Made by a program: the position numbers and the translations under genes
Part shown: one piece after another, positions 36,979 to 45,969 of the stretch
How the letters are laid out: every line of letters starts with the position of its first letter
Position numbering within the stretch: position 1 is the first letter of the stretch
Notes under the pieces: model-generated
The model's database searches: none
Told to the model about the DNA's origin: nothing
Seen by the model: the letters and a program-made list of their open reading frames with translations, nothing else
From: CAVQKZ01 sp963837325
Lineage (GTDB): Bacteria; Actinomycetota; Actinomycetes; Mycobacteriales; Jatrophihabitantaceae
Direction: 5' to 3'
Length of the DNA stretch: 64,000 bases
Assembly (NCBI GenBank): GCA_963837325.1
Contig: CAWIMV010000002.1
Coordinates: 248,001 to 312,000 of the forward strand

Positions 36979-38562
36979 GTGCGCCGAGGATTCCGAACGC
37001 TGAGCATCACAACCGCGGCGCTGGCGAGCACCGTGCTGATCGGCGGGGTGGCCAGTTCGCAGGCCGCGCCCGGAACACCGGCGGCCGACCCCGTCCAGTC
37101 CTTGACCGCCGATCTCGACGCGATTCTGGCCCAGCCCGGCGCGGCCGGTGAGAGCGCGTCGGTCCGGGTCGTCACCGCCGACGGCCACGAGCTGTACCGC
37201 CACGACGCCACGCGGCGGTTGAACCCGGCGTCGAACATGAAGCTGTTCACATCGGCGACGGCACTGGACGTGCTCGGTCCGAACTTCCGCTTCAGCACCG
37301 ACGTGTCGACGAACGGGTCGCGCTCGCACGGCGTGTTGCGGGGCAACCTCTACCTGCGGGGCAAGGGCGATCCGACCCTGCTGGCCAGCGACTACGACGC
37401 ACTGGCCGCACAGGTCGCGCGCAGCGGGGTGAAGGTGGTCGTCGGCAAGCTCGTCGCCGACGACAACTACTTCGACCACGTTCGCCTCGGCGTCGGTTGG
37501 GCGTGGGACGACGAGCCGTACTACTACTCCCAACAAGCGTCTGCGCTGACCGTCTCGCCGAACACCGACTACGACAACGGCACGGTGATCGTCGAGACGC
37601 GCCCCGGCGCCACGCCTGGTGCGAAGCCGAAGCTGACCCTTGTCCCGTCGACCGGCTACGTGCATCTGATCAACCACGCCACCACGACGAACGGAACGGC
37701 CGACACCATCTCCGTCGACCGCCAGCACGGCAACAACAACATCGTGGTCACCGGGACGATCGGCACCGGGCACACCGACGTCGACCAGGAATGGGCGACG
37801 GTGTGGGAGCCGACGGGGTACGCGGCTGACGTCTTTCGCCGGGCGCTGGCTCATCACGGCGTCCGCGTCCTTGGTTCGACTGCATACGCGGTGACGCCGG
37901 CCGGTGTGCATTCGCTGGCGACCCACGCGTCCATGACGCTGGCCCAGATGTACGTCCCGTTCCTCAAGCTGTCGAACAACGGGCACGCCGAGGCGCTGGT
38001 CAAGACGATGGGCGCGGTGGCCTCGCACGACGGATCATGGGATGCCGGCCTCCAGGTGATCGCATCGCACCTCGCGTCGTTCGGCGTCGACCCGTCGGTG
38101 ATCCAACAGGTCGATGGATCAGGGTTGTCGCGGATGGACCTCGTGCCCGCGGACCAGATCACGCACCTCTTGGTCGCGGCGCAGAGCAAGCCGTGGTTCA
38201 CGACTTGGTACAACGCGCTGCCGATTGCCGGGAACCCGGATCGGATGGTCGGCGGCACGCTGCGCAGCCGGTTGGCGGGGACACCCGCCGAGGGCATGCA
38301 CGGCAAGACCGGCTCGTTGACTGGCGTGAGTGCGTTGTCGGGGTATGTGACCGACGCGGACGGCCAGCGGCTGATCTTTTCCGTGCTGCAGAACGGGTAC
38401 GTGAACTTCTCGGCCAAGTCGCTCGAGGATCAGGTCGCGATTCGGGTGGCGGAGTTTGGACATGGCGCGGCGGCGGCGGCACGGCACGGCGTACCGAAGG
38501 TGCCGGCCGCTCGGGTGCCTGCGTTGGTTCCGGCGCGGGGGCCGCAGATTTTGCATCCGTGA
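36979..38562 (+). CDS. dacB: D-alanyl-D-alanine carboxypeptidase/endopeptidase, PBP4 (S13)
   Basis: A 527-residue exported penicillin-binding protein that trims or cleaves peptidoglycan peptides. Signal peptide to about residue 30 (S-S-Q-A-A). Catalytic motifs: Ser85-x-x-Lys88 (P-A-S-N-M-K-L-F), S-N-N in L-K-L-S-N-N-G-H-A-E, and K-T-G in H-G-K-T-G-S-L. The long insert between the first two motifs is characteristic of S13. Starts at GTG with AAAGGAG six bases upstream. Divergent from the FtsX-like exporter operon, which may hint at a shared wall role. The Ala/Pro-rich C-terminal tail is not conserved. Confidence 0.93.
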   Translation: MRRGFRTLSITTAALASTVLIGGVASSQAAPGTPAADPVQSLTADLDAILAQPGAAGESASVRVVTADGHELYRHDATRRLNPASNMKLFTSATALDVLGPNFRFSTDVSTNGSRSHGVLRGNLYLRGKGDPTLLASDYDALAAQVARSGVKVVVGKLVADDNYFDHVRLGVGWAWDDEPYYYSQQASALTVSPNTDYDNGTVIVETRPGATPGAKPKLTLVPSTGYVHLINHATTTNGTADTISVDRQHGNNNIVVTGTIGTGHTDVDQEWATVWEPTGYAADVFRRALAHHGVRVLGSTAYAVTPAGVHSLATHASMTLAQMYVPFLKLSNNGHAEALVKTMGAVASHDGSWDAGLQVIASHLASFGVDPSVIQQVDGSGLSRMDLVPADQITHLLVAAQSKPWFTTWYNALPIAGNPDRMVGGTLRSRLAGTPAEGMHGKTGSLTGVSALSGYVTDADGQRLIFSVLQNGYVNFSAKSLEDQVAIRVAEFGHGAAAAARHGVPKVPAARVPALVPARGPQILHP

Positions 38563-38692
38563 TCTGTCTTTGAAAAGCGGCGCCGACGGAGGGAGATGGG
38601 CGGCCGGTTGGGTCTCGCTGCCGGCTGGCGGCTCCGCGCTCATCACCTTTTGGGTTAAGGGGAAAGTGCTTCTGTTGCGTCGTCTGCTGTGC

Positions 38693-38698
38693 TATAAT
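38693..38698 (+). promoter_or_regulatory. Consensus -10 box (TATAAT) for the HNH gene
   Basis: A perfect TATAAT, rare in such GC-rich DNA. An ATG starts eight bases after its last T, so the transcript would begin at or next to the start codon (leaderless). No good -35 hexamer is seen at 17-base spacing. Confidence 0.65.
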
Positions 38699-38705
38699 CG
38701 ACCGT

Positions 38706-38765
38706 ATGAGCGAAGCCATGGCGGACGAGCCAGCAGCCCTATGTGCCGTCGCTCTTGGACGCTGA
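38706..38765 (+). CDS. 19-codon leader frame overlapping the HNH gene start
   Basis: The first ATG after the TATAAT box opens a 19-residue frame (M-S-E-A-M-A-D-E-P-A-A-L-C-A-V-A-L-G-R) that ends inside the DUF222/HNH gene in another frame. Its sequence looks like the N-terminus of a DUF222 protein, and the downstream frame resumes with L-L-D-A-D-L-V-P-D-D. It may be a leader peptide, a real frameshift or a sequencing slip. Translation is likely because of its leaderless position, but function is unproven. Confidence 0.35.
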   Translation: MSEAMADEPAALCAVALGR

Positions 38766-40038
38766 TCTTGTTCCTGATGATGTCGCGGCCTGGGCGGCGA
38801 CGGTCACGCCGGGCTCGGCGGTGATCAAGCCGCTGGTCCATCTGAATGTGCGCCGCTTGTCCTATGCCGGTCGGGTGGATGCGTTGGCGGCGTTGGAGCG
38901 GCAGCGGTCCTGGATCGATGCCCAGCAGTTGCGGTTGTTGGCGGTGATGGCGGCTGATCCGCCGGTGAAGTCCCCGACTGAGGTTCTGGACAGGGAGTGG
39001 CTCAAGGAGGACGTCGCCTGTGCGCTGCGTTTGTCGGCGCAGACTGCGGCGGATCGGCTGGAGTTCGCGAAGGCGATGACCCGGCTGGCTGCGACGTTGG
39101 ATTTGCAGGAGCGTGGGGAGATCACGGTGCACCACTCCCGCCACTTGGCCGAGACGGTCATGACCCTCGACGACAAGACGGCCACGGCGGTGGAGACCTC
39201 AGTTCTGCCGAAGGCGCCGGAGCAGGTGCTGGCGAACTTCAAGCGTTCCGTCCGCAAGGCCGTGTTGAGTGTGGCGCCGAAGCCGGCGGAGGAACGCCAC
39301 GTCGAGGCGGTCAAGCAGCGGCGGGTGGTGCGCACCCCGGTCGCCGATGGCATGTCCGAGATTTGGATGCTGCTCCCGGACACGGGGGCGACGACGTTCA
39401 TGACCGCCATCGACGCCCTCGCCCGCCGAGTCCCCTGCGGCGACGAGCGGACCGCGGATCAGCGCCGCGCTGATGCGGTGGTGCAGCTGGCCTTGAACAC
39501 CCTGCACGGGTCGGTGGCCGATGAGCTGCCGCGCGAACATGGCCTACGCCCATCGGTTCAAGTCACCGTCGCCTTGTCGACGCTGTTGGGTCTGGACGAG
39601 CAGCCCGGCGAACTCGCCGGCTCCGGCCCGATCCCCGCCGCGGTCGCCCGCCGCATCGCCGCCGATCAGACCGGCACCTGGCGCCGTCTCGTCACCGACG
39701 AACGTGGTCGCCTGATCGACTACGGCCGCAGCACCTACCGGCCACCGAAAGACCTCGCCGAGCACGTCATCGCCCGAGACCGCACCTGCCGCTACCCCCA
39801 CTGCAACCGCCAAGCCCGACTCTGCGACCTCGAACATCAGATCCCCTGGGAAGACGGCGGGGAAACCAACGAGGCGAATCTGAACGCGATCTGCAGCCGC
39901 CACCATCACGCCAAACACGAAGCCGGGTGGCAACCCGAACGACAACCCGACGGCACCCTCGAATGGACCAGCCCAACCGGCCATCGCTACCGCGAACAAC
40001 CCGCCACCTACCCGATCGACCACACAGCCGACCCCTGA
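38743..40038 (+). CDS. DUF222/HNH endonuclease-like protein
   Basis: A 431-residue protein of the actinobacterial DUF222-HNH group. The N-terminal three quarters is the helical DUF222 domain; the C-terminus is an HNH nuclease-type zinc finger: C-R-Y-P-H-C-N-R, C-D-L-E-H-Q-I-P-W-E-D-G-G-x-T-N and C-S-R-H-H-H-A-K-H. Such genes are numerous and repeated in these genomes; their role is unclear (mobile or phage-defence ideas exist). The only in-frame start is a GTG, while the promoter-proximal ATG is in a different frame (see the leader frame entry). The 3' part uses A-ending codons more than neighbours. Confidence 0.88.
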   Translation: MPSLLDADLVPDDVAAWAATVTPGSAVIKPLVHLNVRRLSYAGRVDALAALERQRSWIDAQQLRLLAVMAADPPVKSPTEVLDREWLKEDVACALRLSAQTAADRLEFAKAMTRLAATLDLQERGEITVHHSRHLAETVMTLDDKTATAVETSVLPKAPEQVLANFKRSVRKAVLSVAPKPAEERHVEAVKQRRVVRTPVADGMSEIWMLLPDTGATTFMTAIDALARRVPCGDERTADQRRADAVVQLALNTLHGSVADELPREHGLRPSVQVTVALSTLLGLDEQPGELAGSGPIPAAVARRIAADQTGTWRRLVTDERGRLIDYGRSTYRPPKDLAEHVIARDRTCRYPHCNRQARLCDLEHQIPWEDGGETNEANLNAICSRHHHAKHEAGWQPERQPDGTLEWTSPTGHRYREQPATYPIDHTADP

Positions 40039-40100
40039 CCACAAGAGCCGGGGACGGTTACCGGACCAGGCGCAAGCCGGGATACCAAACAGGGGAACAA

Positions 40101-40166
40101 GCAGGCCGGTAGGTGCGCGCGGAGGGATCAAGCCTGACCGCCCGGAGCGCGTGCCTACCGGCCTGC
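40101..40166. terminator. 20-base-stem hairpin between HNH gene and RpiR gene
   Basis: Arms 40101-40120 (GCAGGCCGGTAGGTGCGCGC) and 40147-40166 pair at 18 of 20 positions around a 26-base loop. It lies in the 246-base gap between two convergent genes (40039-40284), which otherwise shows nothing. It could be a bidirectional terminator. Only one copy was seen. Confidence 0.6.
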
Positions 40167-40284
40167 CCCCAAGAGCCCGAAGACCGCAAGCCAAACAACA
40201 AGCGGCGACCAAGGCCGAAACAGGCGGCGCATGGCGCTTGCGTGGCCGCTTGTCGAACTTCTCGTAGGCGTCGGGGTTGCCTGA

Positions 40285-41157
40285 TCAGCGGCGGCTGCGA
40301 ACGGCGTCGTAAGTCCGTTCCAACGCGCTGACGGTCTCGGCGTAATTGCGCTGCGCGACCGCGACGAACAGACAGTCAACCAGCGTCAGCGCGGCAATGC
40401 GGCTGGCCATCGCACCAGAGCGAAACGTCGTCTCACGGGCGGCCGTCGTCAGCACATGATCGGCCAGCCGGGCGATTTTGGAGCGCGGAAAGTTCGTGAT
40501 CGCGACCGTCGTCGCACCCACGCTCTTGGCCTCGGTCAGGCAGTCGATCGTGTCGTGCGTCGAGCCGGTGTGCGAGATGCCGATGGCAACGTCGCCAGGA
40601 GCGAGCAGCGCGGCCGAGGTCAGGGCGCTGTGCGGATCCGACCAGGCGTGTACGGCCCGGCCGATGCGGTGCAGCTTCTGCTGCAGGTCGAGGGCGACGT
40701 TCCCGCTCGCGCCCACGCCGTAGATGTCGACCCGCGGCGCGGCGACCAACACGGTGACGACCTGTTCCAGCACGGCGAGATCGAGCTGGCGCACCGTCTC
40801 CTGAACGGCATGGGCGTCGGCGTAACCGATCTTGCGCACGACATCGTCGAGCGATTCGAACTCGCCGATCTCGCTGCCGACGCCGGTCCAGCCCGGCTCA
40901 CTGTCGGCGTTGCCGGCGGCCGCGGCGAGGGCGATCCGCAGGTCGGGGTAACCAGCCAACCCGACGGCGCGGCAGAACCGCACCACCGTCGTCTCCGACG
41001 TCTCGCATTGCGTGGCCAGTTCGCTGATCGTCATCGCCGCCACGGCGGCGGGATCGGCGATCGCAGCCTGCCCGACCCGCTGCTCAGCCGGTGCGAGGCT
41101 GGGCATCAGCGCGCGGATGTGGCTGATCAGCGTGCGCGCGGAGAGCGGGCCACTCAT
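40285..41157 (-). CDS. MurR/RpiR-family regulator with SIS domain
   Basis: A 290-residue regulator: N-terminal HTH_6 (about 15-85; M-T-I-S-E-L-A-T-Q-C-E-T-S-E-T-T-V-V-R-F-C-R) and a C-terminal sugar isomerase (SIS) domain (about 125-270; V-D-I-Y-G-V-G-A-S-G-N-V-A and G-I-S-H-T-G-S-T-H-D-T). SIS domains bind phosphosugars. ATG overlaps the stop of the serine hydrolase gene (ATGA). In actinobacteria RpiR genes next to such hydrolases often control aminosugar or MurNAc-phosphate recycling; that is inference here. Confidence 0.92.
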   Translation of the reverse strand: MSGPLSARTLISHIRALMPSLAPAEQRVGQAAIADPAAVAAMTISELATQCETSETTVVRFCRAVGLAGYPDLRIALAAAAGNADSEPGWTGVGSEIGEFESLDDVVRKIGYADAHAVQETVRQLDLAVLEQVVTVLVAAPRVDIYGVGASGNVALDLQQKLHRIGRAVHAWSDPHSALTSAALLAPGDVAIGISHTGSTHDTIDCLTEAKSVGATTVAITNFPRSKIARLADHVLTTAARETTFRSGAMASRIAALTLVDCLFVAVAQRNYAETVSALERTYDAVRSRR

Positions 41158-42263
41158 CGTTCCTCCATGAGCAGGTCGTGGACGCGCCGGCGCAACGGCA
41201 CCACACCGGTGCGGTCCCGGCCGTAGTGCACGGCGTTGGTCAGCAGCACCACCCAACGCCGGGACGGCCGGTCCAGGGCCACGCACGTGCCGGTGAATCC
41301 GGTGTGGCCGGCGCCCAGCTGCGGCCAGTACTTACCCATGTGGTCCCACCGGTCACCACGCAACGTCCAGCCCAGCCCGCGCCGCCCGTCCAGCCCGTCG
41401 GTCTGACAGGTGAGCGCTTCGTCGAGCAGCGGCGGCGGCAACAGGTCGTCACTCAACCAGGCCCGGCGGATGTACCGCGCGACGTCCTCGGCCGTTCCGA
41501 ACAGGCCGGCATGCCCGGCGACACCGCCCAGCGCACGAGCGTTCTCGTCGTGGACCTCCCCCGACCGGTCCGGGCCTGCGGGTGGTGGCTCCGTTGCCGC
41601 CAACGGTTGGCCGCCGGAGGGACGAAAGCCGCTGTGCCCCAGGCCGAGTACCCGAGCGACCCGGTTGTTCCACACCTCGTCGAGCGGCAGCCGTTCAACC
41701 GTCTCGACGAGGGCGCCGAGCGCGATGAAGCCGAGGTCGGAGTACCTGACCCGGGTGTCGCGTTCGGCCTCCAGCGGCTCGGCCAGCGCCCGGTCGAGGA
41801 TCTCGGCCCGGGACCGGGCTGATCCGGTGAGGTCCCGATGCGCAGGCAGGCCGGACGAGTGTGCGAGGAGCTGGCGCACCGTCACCTTCTCCTTCCCGTC
41901 GTGCCGGAACGCCGGTAGGTGCTCCTGCACCGGATCGTCGAGCGCGATTTGGCCCTCGGCGCAGAGCAGCAGCACGCAGGGCAGCGTCGCCATCACCTTC
42001 GTGAGGGACGCCAGGTCGAACCAGGTCTTGGCCGTCAGCACCCGGTCGCTGCTCGCCCCGAGCAGGCCGGCCCGCTCGGCCAGCCCCACGACATGGCGAC
42101 GGCCGGGCTCGTCGCCGCGACCGGCCAGCAGCACGGCACCCGGGAGTTGGCCGGACTCCACCGCCTGATCGACCGCAGCCACGGCCGCCGCGAAACCGGC
42201 CGGGCTCGGCCAGGGCCGGGCGGGCACCGTCTGTCGGTCGACCTGCTGGCTCAGCCCGTCCAC
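41154..42263 (-). CDS. Serine hydrolase, class C beta-lactamase/PBP fold
   Basis: A 369-residue protein of the AmpC/EstB-like family. Nucleophile Ser86 and Lys89 in A-S-L-T-K, the Y-S-D triad motif in V-R-Y-S-D-L-G-F, and H-T-G-F-T-G in place of K-T-G. No signal peptide is visible, so it is probably cytoplasmic. Starts at GTG with GAGG eight bases upstream. Leads a two-gene operon with the RpiR regulator, a pairing that suggests a job in peptidoglycan-fragment turnover. Divergent from the asparaginase gene. Confidence 0.9.
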   Translation of the reverse strand: MDGLSQQVDRQTVPARPWPSPAGFAAAVAAVDQAVESGQLPGAVLLAGRGDEPGRRHVVGLAERAGLLGASSDRVLTAKTWFDLASLTKVMATLPCVLLLCAEGQIALDDPVQEHLPAFRHDGKEKVTVRQLLAHSSGLPAHRDLTGSARSRAEILDRALAEPLEAERDTRVRYSDLGFIALGALVETVERLPLDEVWNNRVARVLGLGHSGFRPSGGQPLAATEPPPAGPDRSGEVHDENARALGGVAGHAGLFGTAEDVARYIRRAWLSDDLLPPPLLDEALTCQTDGLDGRRGLGWTLRGDRWDHMGKYWPQLGAGHTGFTGTCVALDRPSRRWVVLLTNAVHYGRDRTGVVPLRRRVHDLLMEER

Positions 42264-42371
42264 GTCGGTCCTCGGGGTTCGTCCCTGCCCGTTGATTTCT
42301 CACAACAATAGCGACCGCAACGTCAATCACTGCCCGACCAAACCGAGTGGCGCGCCCACTACGGTGGGGCG

Positions 42372-43361
42372 GTGGCTGACGCACGCGTGGTTCTGTTCAC
42401 GCTCGGCGGCACGATCGCGATGGCCGGTGCGGCCGACGGCGGCGTGATCGCCCGGCTCAGTGGCCGCGAACTGGTGGCCGGCCTCGGTGGCATTCCCGAA
42501 GGTGTCGCGGTCGACGTGCGTGACGTCAGCTCGGTGCCGAGCGCGGATCTTTCCTTCGCCGACATCCTCGACGTGGTCGACACCGCCAACGCCGCGGTCG
42601 CCGACGGGGTCAGCGGCATCGTGCTGACGCAGGGCACCGACACGCTCGAGGAGACGGCGTTCCTGGTCGACGCGGTCTGGGAGCACGACGTCCCATTCGT
42701 CGTCACCGGAGCCATGCGCAACCCGACGCTCGCCGGGCCGGACGGTCCGGCCAACCTGCTGGCGGCCGTGCAGGTCGCCACCGCCGAAGGGGCGCGGAGC
42801 CGGGGCGCGCTCGTGGTCATGAACGACGAGATCCACGCAGCGCGGCTGGTCCGCAAGGCCCACAGCGCCAGCCCGGCCGCCTTCGCGTCACCCGACAGCG
42901 GGCCGATCGGGCACGTGGTCGAAGGTGTTGCCCGCTGGCTGGCCCTCGTGCCGCGCGCTCGCCCGATCACCGGTTTCTCCCGGACGGCCCTCGCCTCGAC
43001 CCGGATCGCGCTCTACACGACGACGATGGACGACGACGGCGTGCTGCTCGACTCGATCGCGAGCATGCATCAAGGCATCATCGTCGCCGGTTTCGGCGTT
43101 GGCCACGTACCCGGTGCGCTGGCGCCGGTGCTCGGTGAGCTGGCTATGACGATGCCGGTCTTACTCACGTCGCGCACCGGAGCCGGTTCGGTGCTGAGCA
43201 ATACGTACGGCGCCGTCGGTTCGGAGCGAGACCTCAAGCAACGGGGCCTGGTCAGCGGCGGGAGCCTGCATCCGTTCAAGGCCCGAGTGCTGCTGCGGCT
43301 GCTCATTGCCGCCAACGCCAGCCGCGATGACATCGCTGCCGCCTTTGCCGAGTACGGCTGA
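42372..43361 (+). CDS. L-asparaginase
   Basis: A 329-residue asparaginase/glutaminase: catalytic Thr14 in T-L-G-G-T-I-A-M, second threonine Thr89 and Asp90 in T-Q-G-T-D-T-L-E-E-T, and Lys162 in V-R-K-A-H-S. Deamidates asparagine to aspartate and ammonia. No signal peptide, so the enzyme is cytoplasmic. GTG start. A NUDIX gene follows after four bases. Whether it is a high- or low-affinity type cannot be read from sequence. Confidence 0.93.
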   Translation: MADARVVLFTLGGTIAMAGAADGGVIARLSGRELVAGLGGIPEGVAVDVRDVSSVPSADLSFADILDVVDTANAAVADGVSGIVLTQGTDTLEETAFLVDAVWEHDVPFVVTGAMRNPTLAGPDGPANLLAAVQVATAEGARSRGALVVMNDEIHAARLVRKAHSASPAAFASPDSGPIGHVVEGVARWLALVPRARPITGFSRTALASTRIALYTTTMDDDGVLLDSIASMHQGIIVAGFGVGHVPGALAPVLGELAMTMPVLLTSRTGAGSVLSNTYGAVGSERDLKQRGLVSGGSLHPFKARVLLRLLIAANASRDDIAAAFAEYG

Positions 43362-43365
43362 CGCC

Positions 43366-43833
43366 GTGGCGCCAACCCGAAGCGCAGGCATCCTCGTCTA
43401 TCGGGGTGCCGGGCCGGACCTCGAAGTACTCATCGGCCACATGGGCGGACCGCTCTGGACCCACCGCGACGCCGGTGGCTGGTCGATCCCCAAAGGCCAG
43501 TACCTCGCCGACGAGCAACCGCTGGTCGCGGCCCGGCGTGAATTCCTGGAGGAACTCGGACTACCTGCGCCCGAAGGCGAGCTCATCGACCTCGGCACGA
43601 TCCGTCAGCCCAGCGGCAAGTACGTCAGCATCTGGGCCGTGGAAGGCGAGCTCGACCCGGCTGCCGTCGTCCCGGGGACGTTCGTCATGGAGTGGCCGCG
43701 GGGATCCGGACAGATCGGTGAGTTCCCCGAACTCGACCGCGCCGCCTGGTTCTCGATCGAGACCGCCCGCACCAAGCTGGTGCCCGGGCAGGTGCCGTTC
43801 CTCGACCGTCTCGTCGAGCTGCGGCCACACTGA
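43366..43833 (+). CDS. NUDIX hydrolase
   Basis: A 155-residue pyrophosphohydrolase with a complete Nudix box: G-Q-Y-L-A-D-E, seven residues, then R-E-F-L-E-E-L-G-L (about 46-68). An S-A-G-I-L-V-Y-R N-terminus and H-x-G-G-P-L-W motif place it among the ADP-ribose/NUDIX families often called predicted NTP pyrophosphohydrolase. GTG start, four bases after the asparaginase stop; co-transcription likely. Substrate unknown. Confidence 0.9.
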   Translation: MAPTRSAGILVYRGAGPDLEVLIGHMGGPLWTHRDAGGWSIPKGQYLADEQPLVAARREFLEELGLPAPEGELIDLGTIRQPSGKYVSIWAVEGELDPAAVVPGTFVMEWPRGSGQIGEFPELDRAAWFSIETARTKLVPGQVPFLDRLVELRPH

Positions 43834-43834
43834 C

Positions 43835-44041
43835 TCAGCGAGCCGAGGTGCGCTTGACCAGCAGATGGTGGAGGTAGAGCAGAGCCAGGCCGGGGATGAA
43901 CAGGAACGCCAACGGACCGGCGCTGAACGTCTCGGCGATCGAAACCACCAGCAGCACCACGGCCACGACGGCGACCAGAGGCAGCCACGGACGGACCCGC
44001 CACGCGGCGAGGTATTCGCCCCATCCGGTCGGCTCGGTCAC
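43835..44041 (-). CDS. Small two-helix membrane protein
   Basis: A 68-residue protein: V-T-E-P-T-G-W-G-E-Y-L-A-A-W-R-V-R-P-W-L-P, then two hydrophobic helices (about 20-37 and 44-61) and a basic tail (K-R-T-S-A-R). Starts at GTG with AGGG about nine bases upstream. Converges with the NUDIX gene at one base distance. I do not recognise a named family; similar small inner-membrane proteins are common in actinobacteria. Confidence 0.6.
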   Translation of the reverse strand: MTEPTGWGEYLAAWRVRPWLPLVAVVAVVLLVVSIAETFSAGPLAFLFIPGLALLYLHHLLVKRTSAR

Positions 44042-44162
44042 GGGCGCTGACCCTACGCGCGCCGACTTCACCGCGCCGTAAACGGGCTTATGTCGCTGCC
44101 TTCCCTTTTCGCCCGCCGACGTGCACTCTGACCTGGATGTCACACGCACTCGGGGGCCTGAC

Positions 44163-45947
44163 ATGAATCGACTCGTCCGCCACACCGTCGTGGCGACCAC
44201 GCTCGCACTCGTCGCACTGTTCGTATCTGCCGTCGTCAGCCAAACGACGGCGTCGGCCTCGCCGGCCAAACCACCGGGCACCGATACCGCCCAGCACGCG
44301 AGCACCGCGCGCCACGCGATGAGCAAGGCCGCCGCCACCACCGCGCGGCACAACCCGCTGCTCAAGGAATTGCTCTCCGGCGAGGAGGACGAGGGCGAGG
44401 ACGACCCGGCTCTGTCGGCGCTTTGCCAGGACTTCGTTGGCCACCCGAATCCGTACCGCAACCCGGCCCCGAACGTCGACCAGATCGTCGGTGACGCCAC
44501 GGTGGCGACCGGCTCACAGGCCGGCTGCTCGTCGGCCCAGAACGAGACCACGGTCGCGGTGAACCCGTACAACCCGAAGAACCTCGTCGCCGGCACGAAC
44601 GACTACCGCGTCTTCAACAGCCGCGAACAGCGCAACGACAGTTCGGGCTGGGCGTACACAACGTTCGACGGCGGCAGGACGTGGAAGAACATCCAGTTGC
44701 CGCACCTGACCTTCCAGACCGGTGCTACCGGAGCGCTGTCCTACATGGATTCCGCCGGCGACCCGGTCATCGGCTTCGGGCCGCACAACACCGTGTACTA
44801 CGGCAACATCGTGTTCAGTCGGGCGGCGCCGGCGGCCGGGGGTACCGAGGCGGCCAGCGGGATCACCGTCAACGTCTCGCACGACGGCGGCCTGCACTGG
44901 GGCGAGCCGAAGATCATCCAGCTCGACGGCGTCAACTCCGCCGGTGCCCCCACGCCCACCCACATCTTCAACGACAAGATCTGGCTCGCGGCTGATCGCT
45001 CCAGCGGCGCGGTGTACGTCACCTGGACCCGGTTCCTCGACAACCCCGATGGCAGCTACCTCGAGTCCCCGATCGTCGTCGCGGCCAGCAACAACTACGG
45101 GCAGACGTTCTCGAGCTACCGCCGCGTCGACGTCACCCAGAGCGCGTTCCACGGTGGCATCACGCCGTTCTCGCAGGGATCCAACCCGCAGGTCGGCCGG
45201 CACGGCACGCTCTACATCGCCTACGAAGGCACCTACTGCGCGGCGCTGGCCTGCAGCGGAGCGTCCGACCGCGACGTCACCGTCGTGGCGACATCACATG
45301 ACCGGGGCCGAACCTTCACCCGCTCGGTGGTGGACACCAACTACGACTTCCCGTTCAACGAAGCACTCGGCACCGAGACCCTGACCGGCGAGAACTTCCG
45401 GATCAACAGCTATCCGCAGCTGGCCTACGACCCGGTGTTCGATCGGTTGGCCGTCACCTGGAACGACGACCGCCACGGCCGCTACGACGCGGGGACCGGC
45501 GAGTCGATCAAGTCCAACGGTGACAACATCGTGTCGACCTCCCGTGACGGTCGGCACTGGTCGCCGTCGGTCTCGGTGGGCACGGCCCAGGACGAAGTGT
45601 TCGGCGCGATCGTCGACTTCGCCGGTGTCCTCGCGGTCACGTCGTACACGAGGCACTACGACCCGAACGGCATCAACCTCGACTACGCCTACTGGCGCTC
45701 CGACCGCGGCTCGTTGGCGCAATCCCCGATCAGGCGCGTGACCACGCAGTCGTCCAATCCGCAGATCCAGTTCGTGAGCACCGACGACGAGGGCAACCCG
45801 CGCCAGGGCGTGTTCATCGGCGACTACAGCGCGGCGGCGCTGGGATTCGACTTCCGGCTGCACCCCTGCTGGACGGACTTCCGGGGTCGGCCCGGCGTGA
45901 CCGCGCCCAACCAGGACGCCTACACGCAGTCCATCCCGCTGCTGTAA
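44163..45947 (+). CDS. Secreted sialidase-fold (BNR beta-propeller) protein
   Basis: A 594-residue exported protein: signal peptide to about residue 33 (S-A-S-A-S-P), an acidic Glu/Asp linker (about 70-80), then a six-bladed propeller region with Asp-box repeats T-F-D-G-G-R-T-W, S-H-D-G-G-L-H-W, S-H-D-R-G-R-T-F and S-R-D-G-R-H-W. This is the sialidase/exo-alpha superfamily fold. The catalytic arginine triad of true neuraminidases is not obvious, so the activity may be another glycoside- or surface-related function. ATG at 44163 chosen for the following signal sequence. Confidence 0.85.
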   Translation: MNRLVRHTVVATTLALVALFVSAVVSQTTASASPAKPPGTDTAQHASTARHAMSKAAATTARHNPLLKELLSGEEDEGEDDPALSALCQDFVGHPNPYRNPAPNVDQIVGDATVATGSQAGCSSAQNETTVAVNPYNPKNLVAGTNDYRVFNSREQRNDSSGWAYTTFDGGRTWKNIQLPHLTFQTGATGALSYMDSAGDPVIGFGPHNTVYYGNIVFSRAAPAAGGTEAASGITVNVSHDGGLHWGEPKIIQLDGVNSAGAPTPTHIFNDKIWLAADRSSGAVYVTWTRFLDNPDGSYLESPIVVAASNNYGQTFSSYRRVDVTQSAFHGGITPFSQGSNPQVGRHGTLYIAYEGTYCAALACSGASDRDVTVVATSHDRGRTFTRSVVDTNYDFPFNEALGTETLTGENFRINSYPQLAYDPVFDRLAVTWNDDRHGRYDAGTGESIKSNGDNIVSTSRDGRHWSPSVSVGTAQDEVFGAIVDFAGVLAVTSYTRHYDPNGINLDYAYWRSDRGSLAQSPIRRVTTQSSNPQIQFVSTDDEGNPRQGVFIGDYSAAALGFDFRLHPCWTDFRGRPGVTAPNQDAYTQSIPLL

Positions 45948-45952
45948 AACCA

Positions 45953-45968
45953 CACCCCATATCGGGTG
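45953..45968. terminator. Short hairpin between convergent genes
   Basis: CACCC-CATATC-GGGTG, 5-base arms, in the 22-base gap between the sialidase-fold gene stop and the response regulator stop. Weak stem; low support as a terminator. Confidence 0.3.
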
Positions 45969-45969
45969 A

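Noticed and set aside
44163..45947. Naming the propeller protein a neuraminidase
   Set aside because: Asp-boxes are present but the catalytic arginine triad, Tyr/Glu pair and FRIP motif were not convincingly found.
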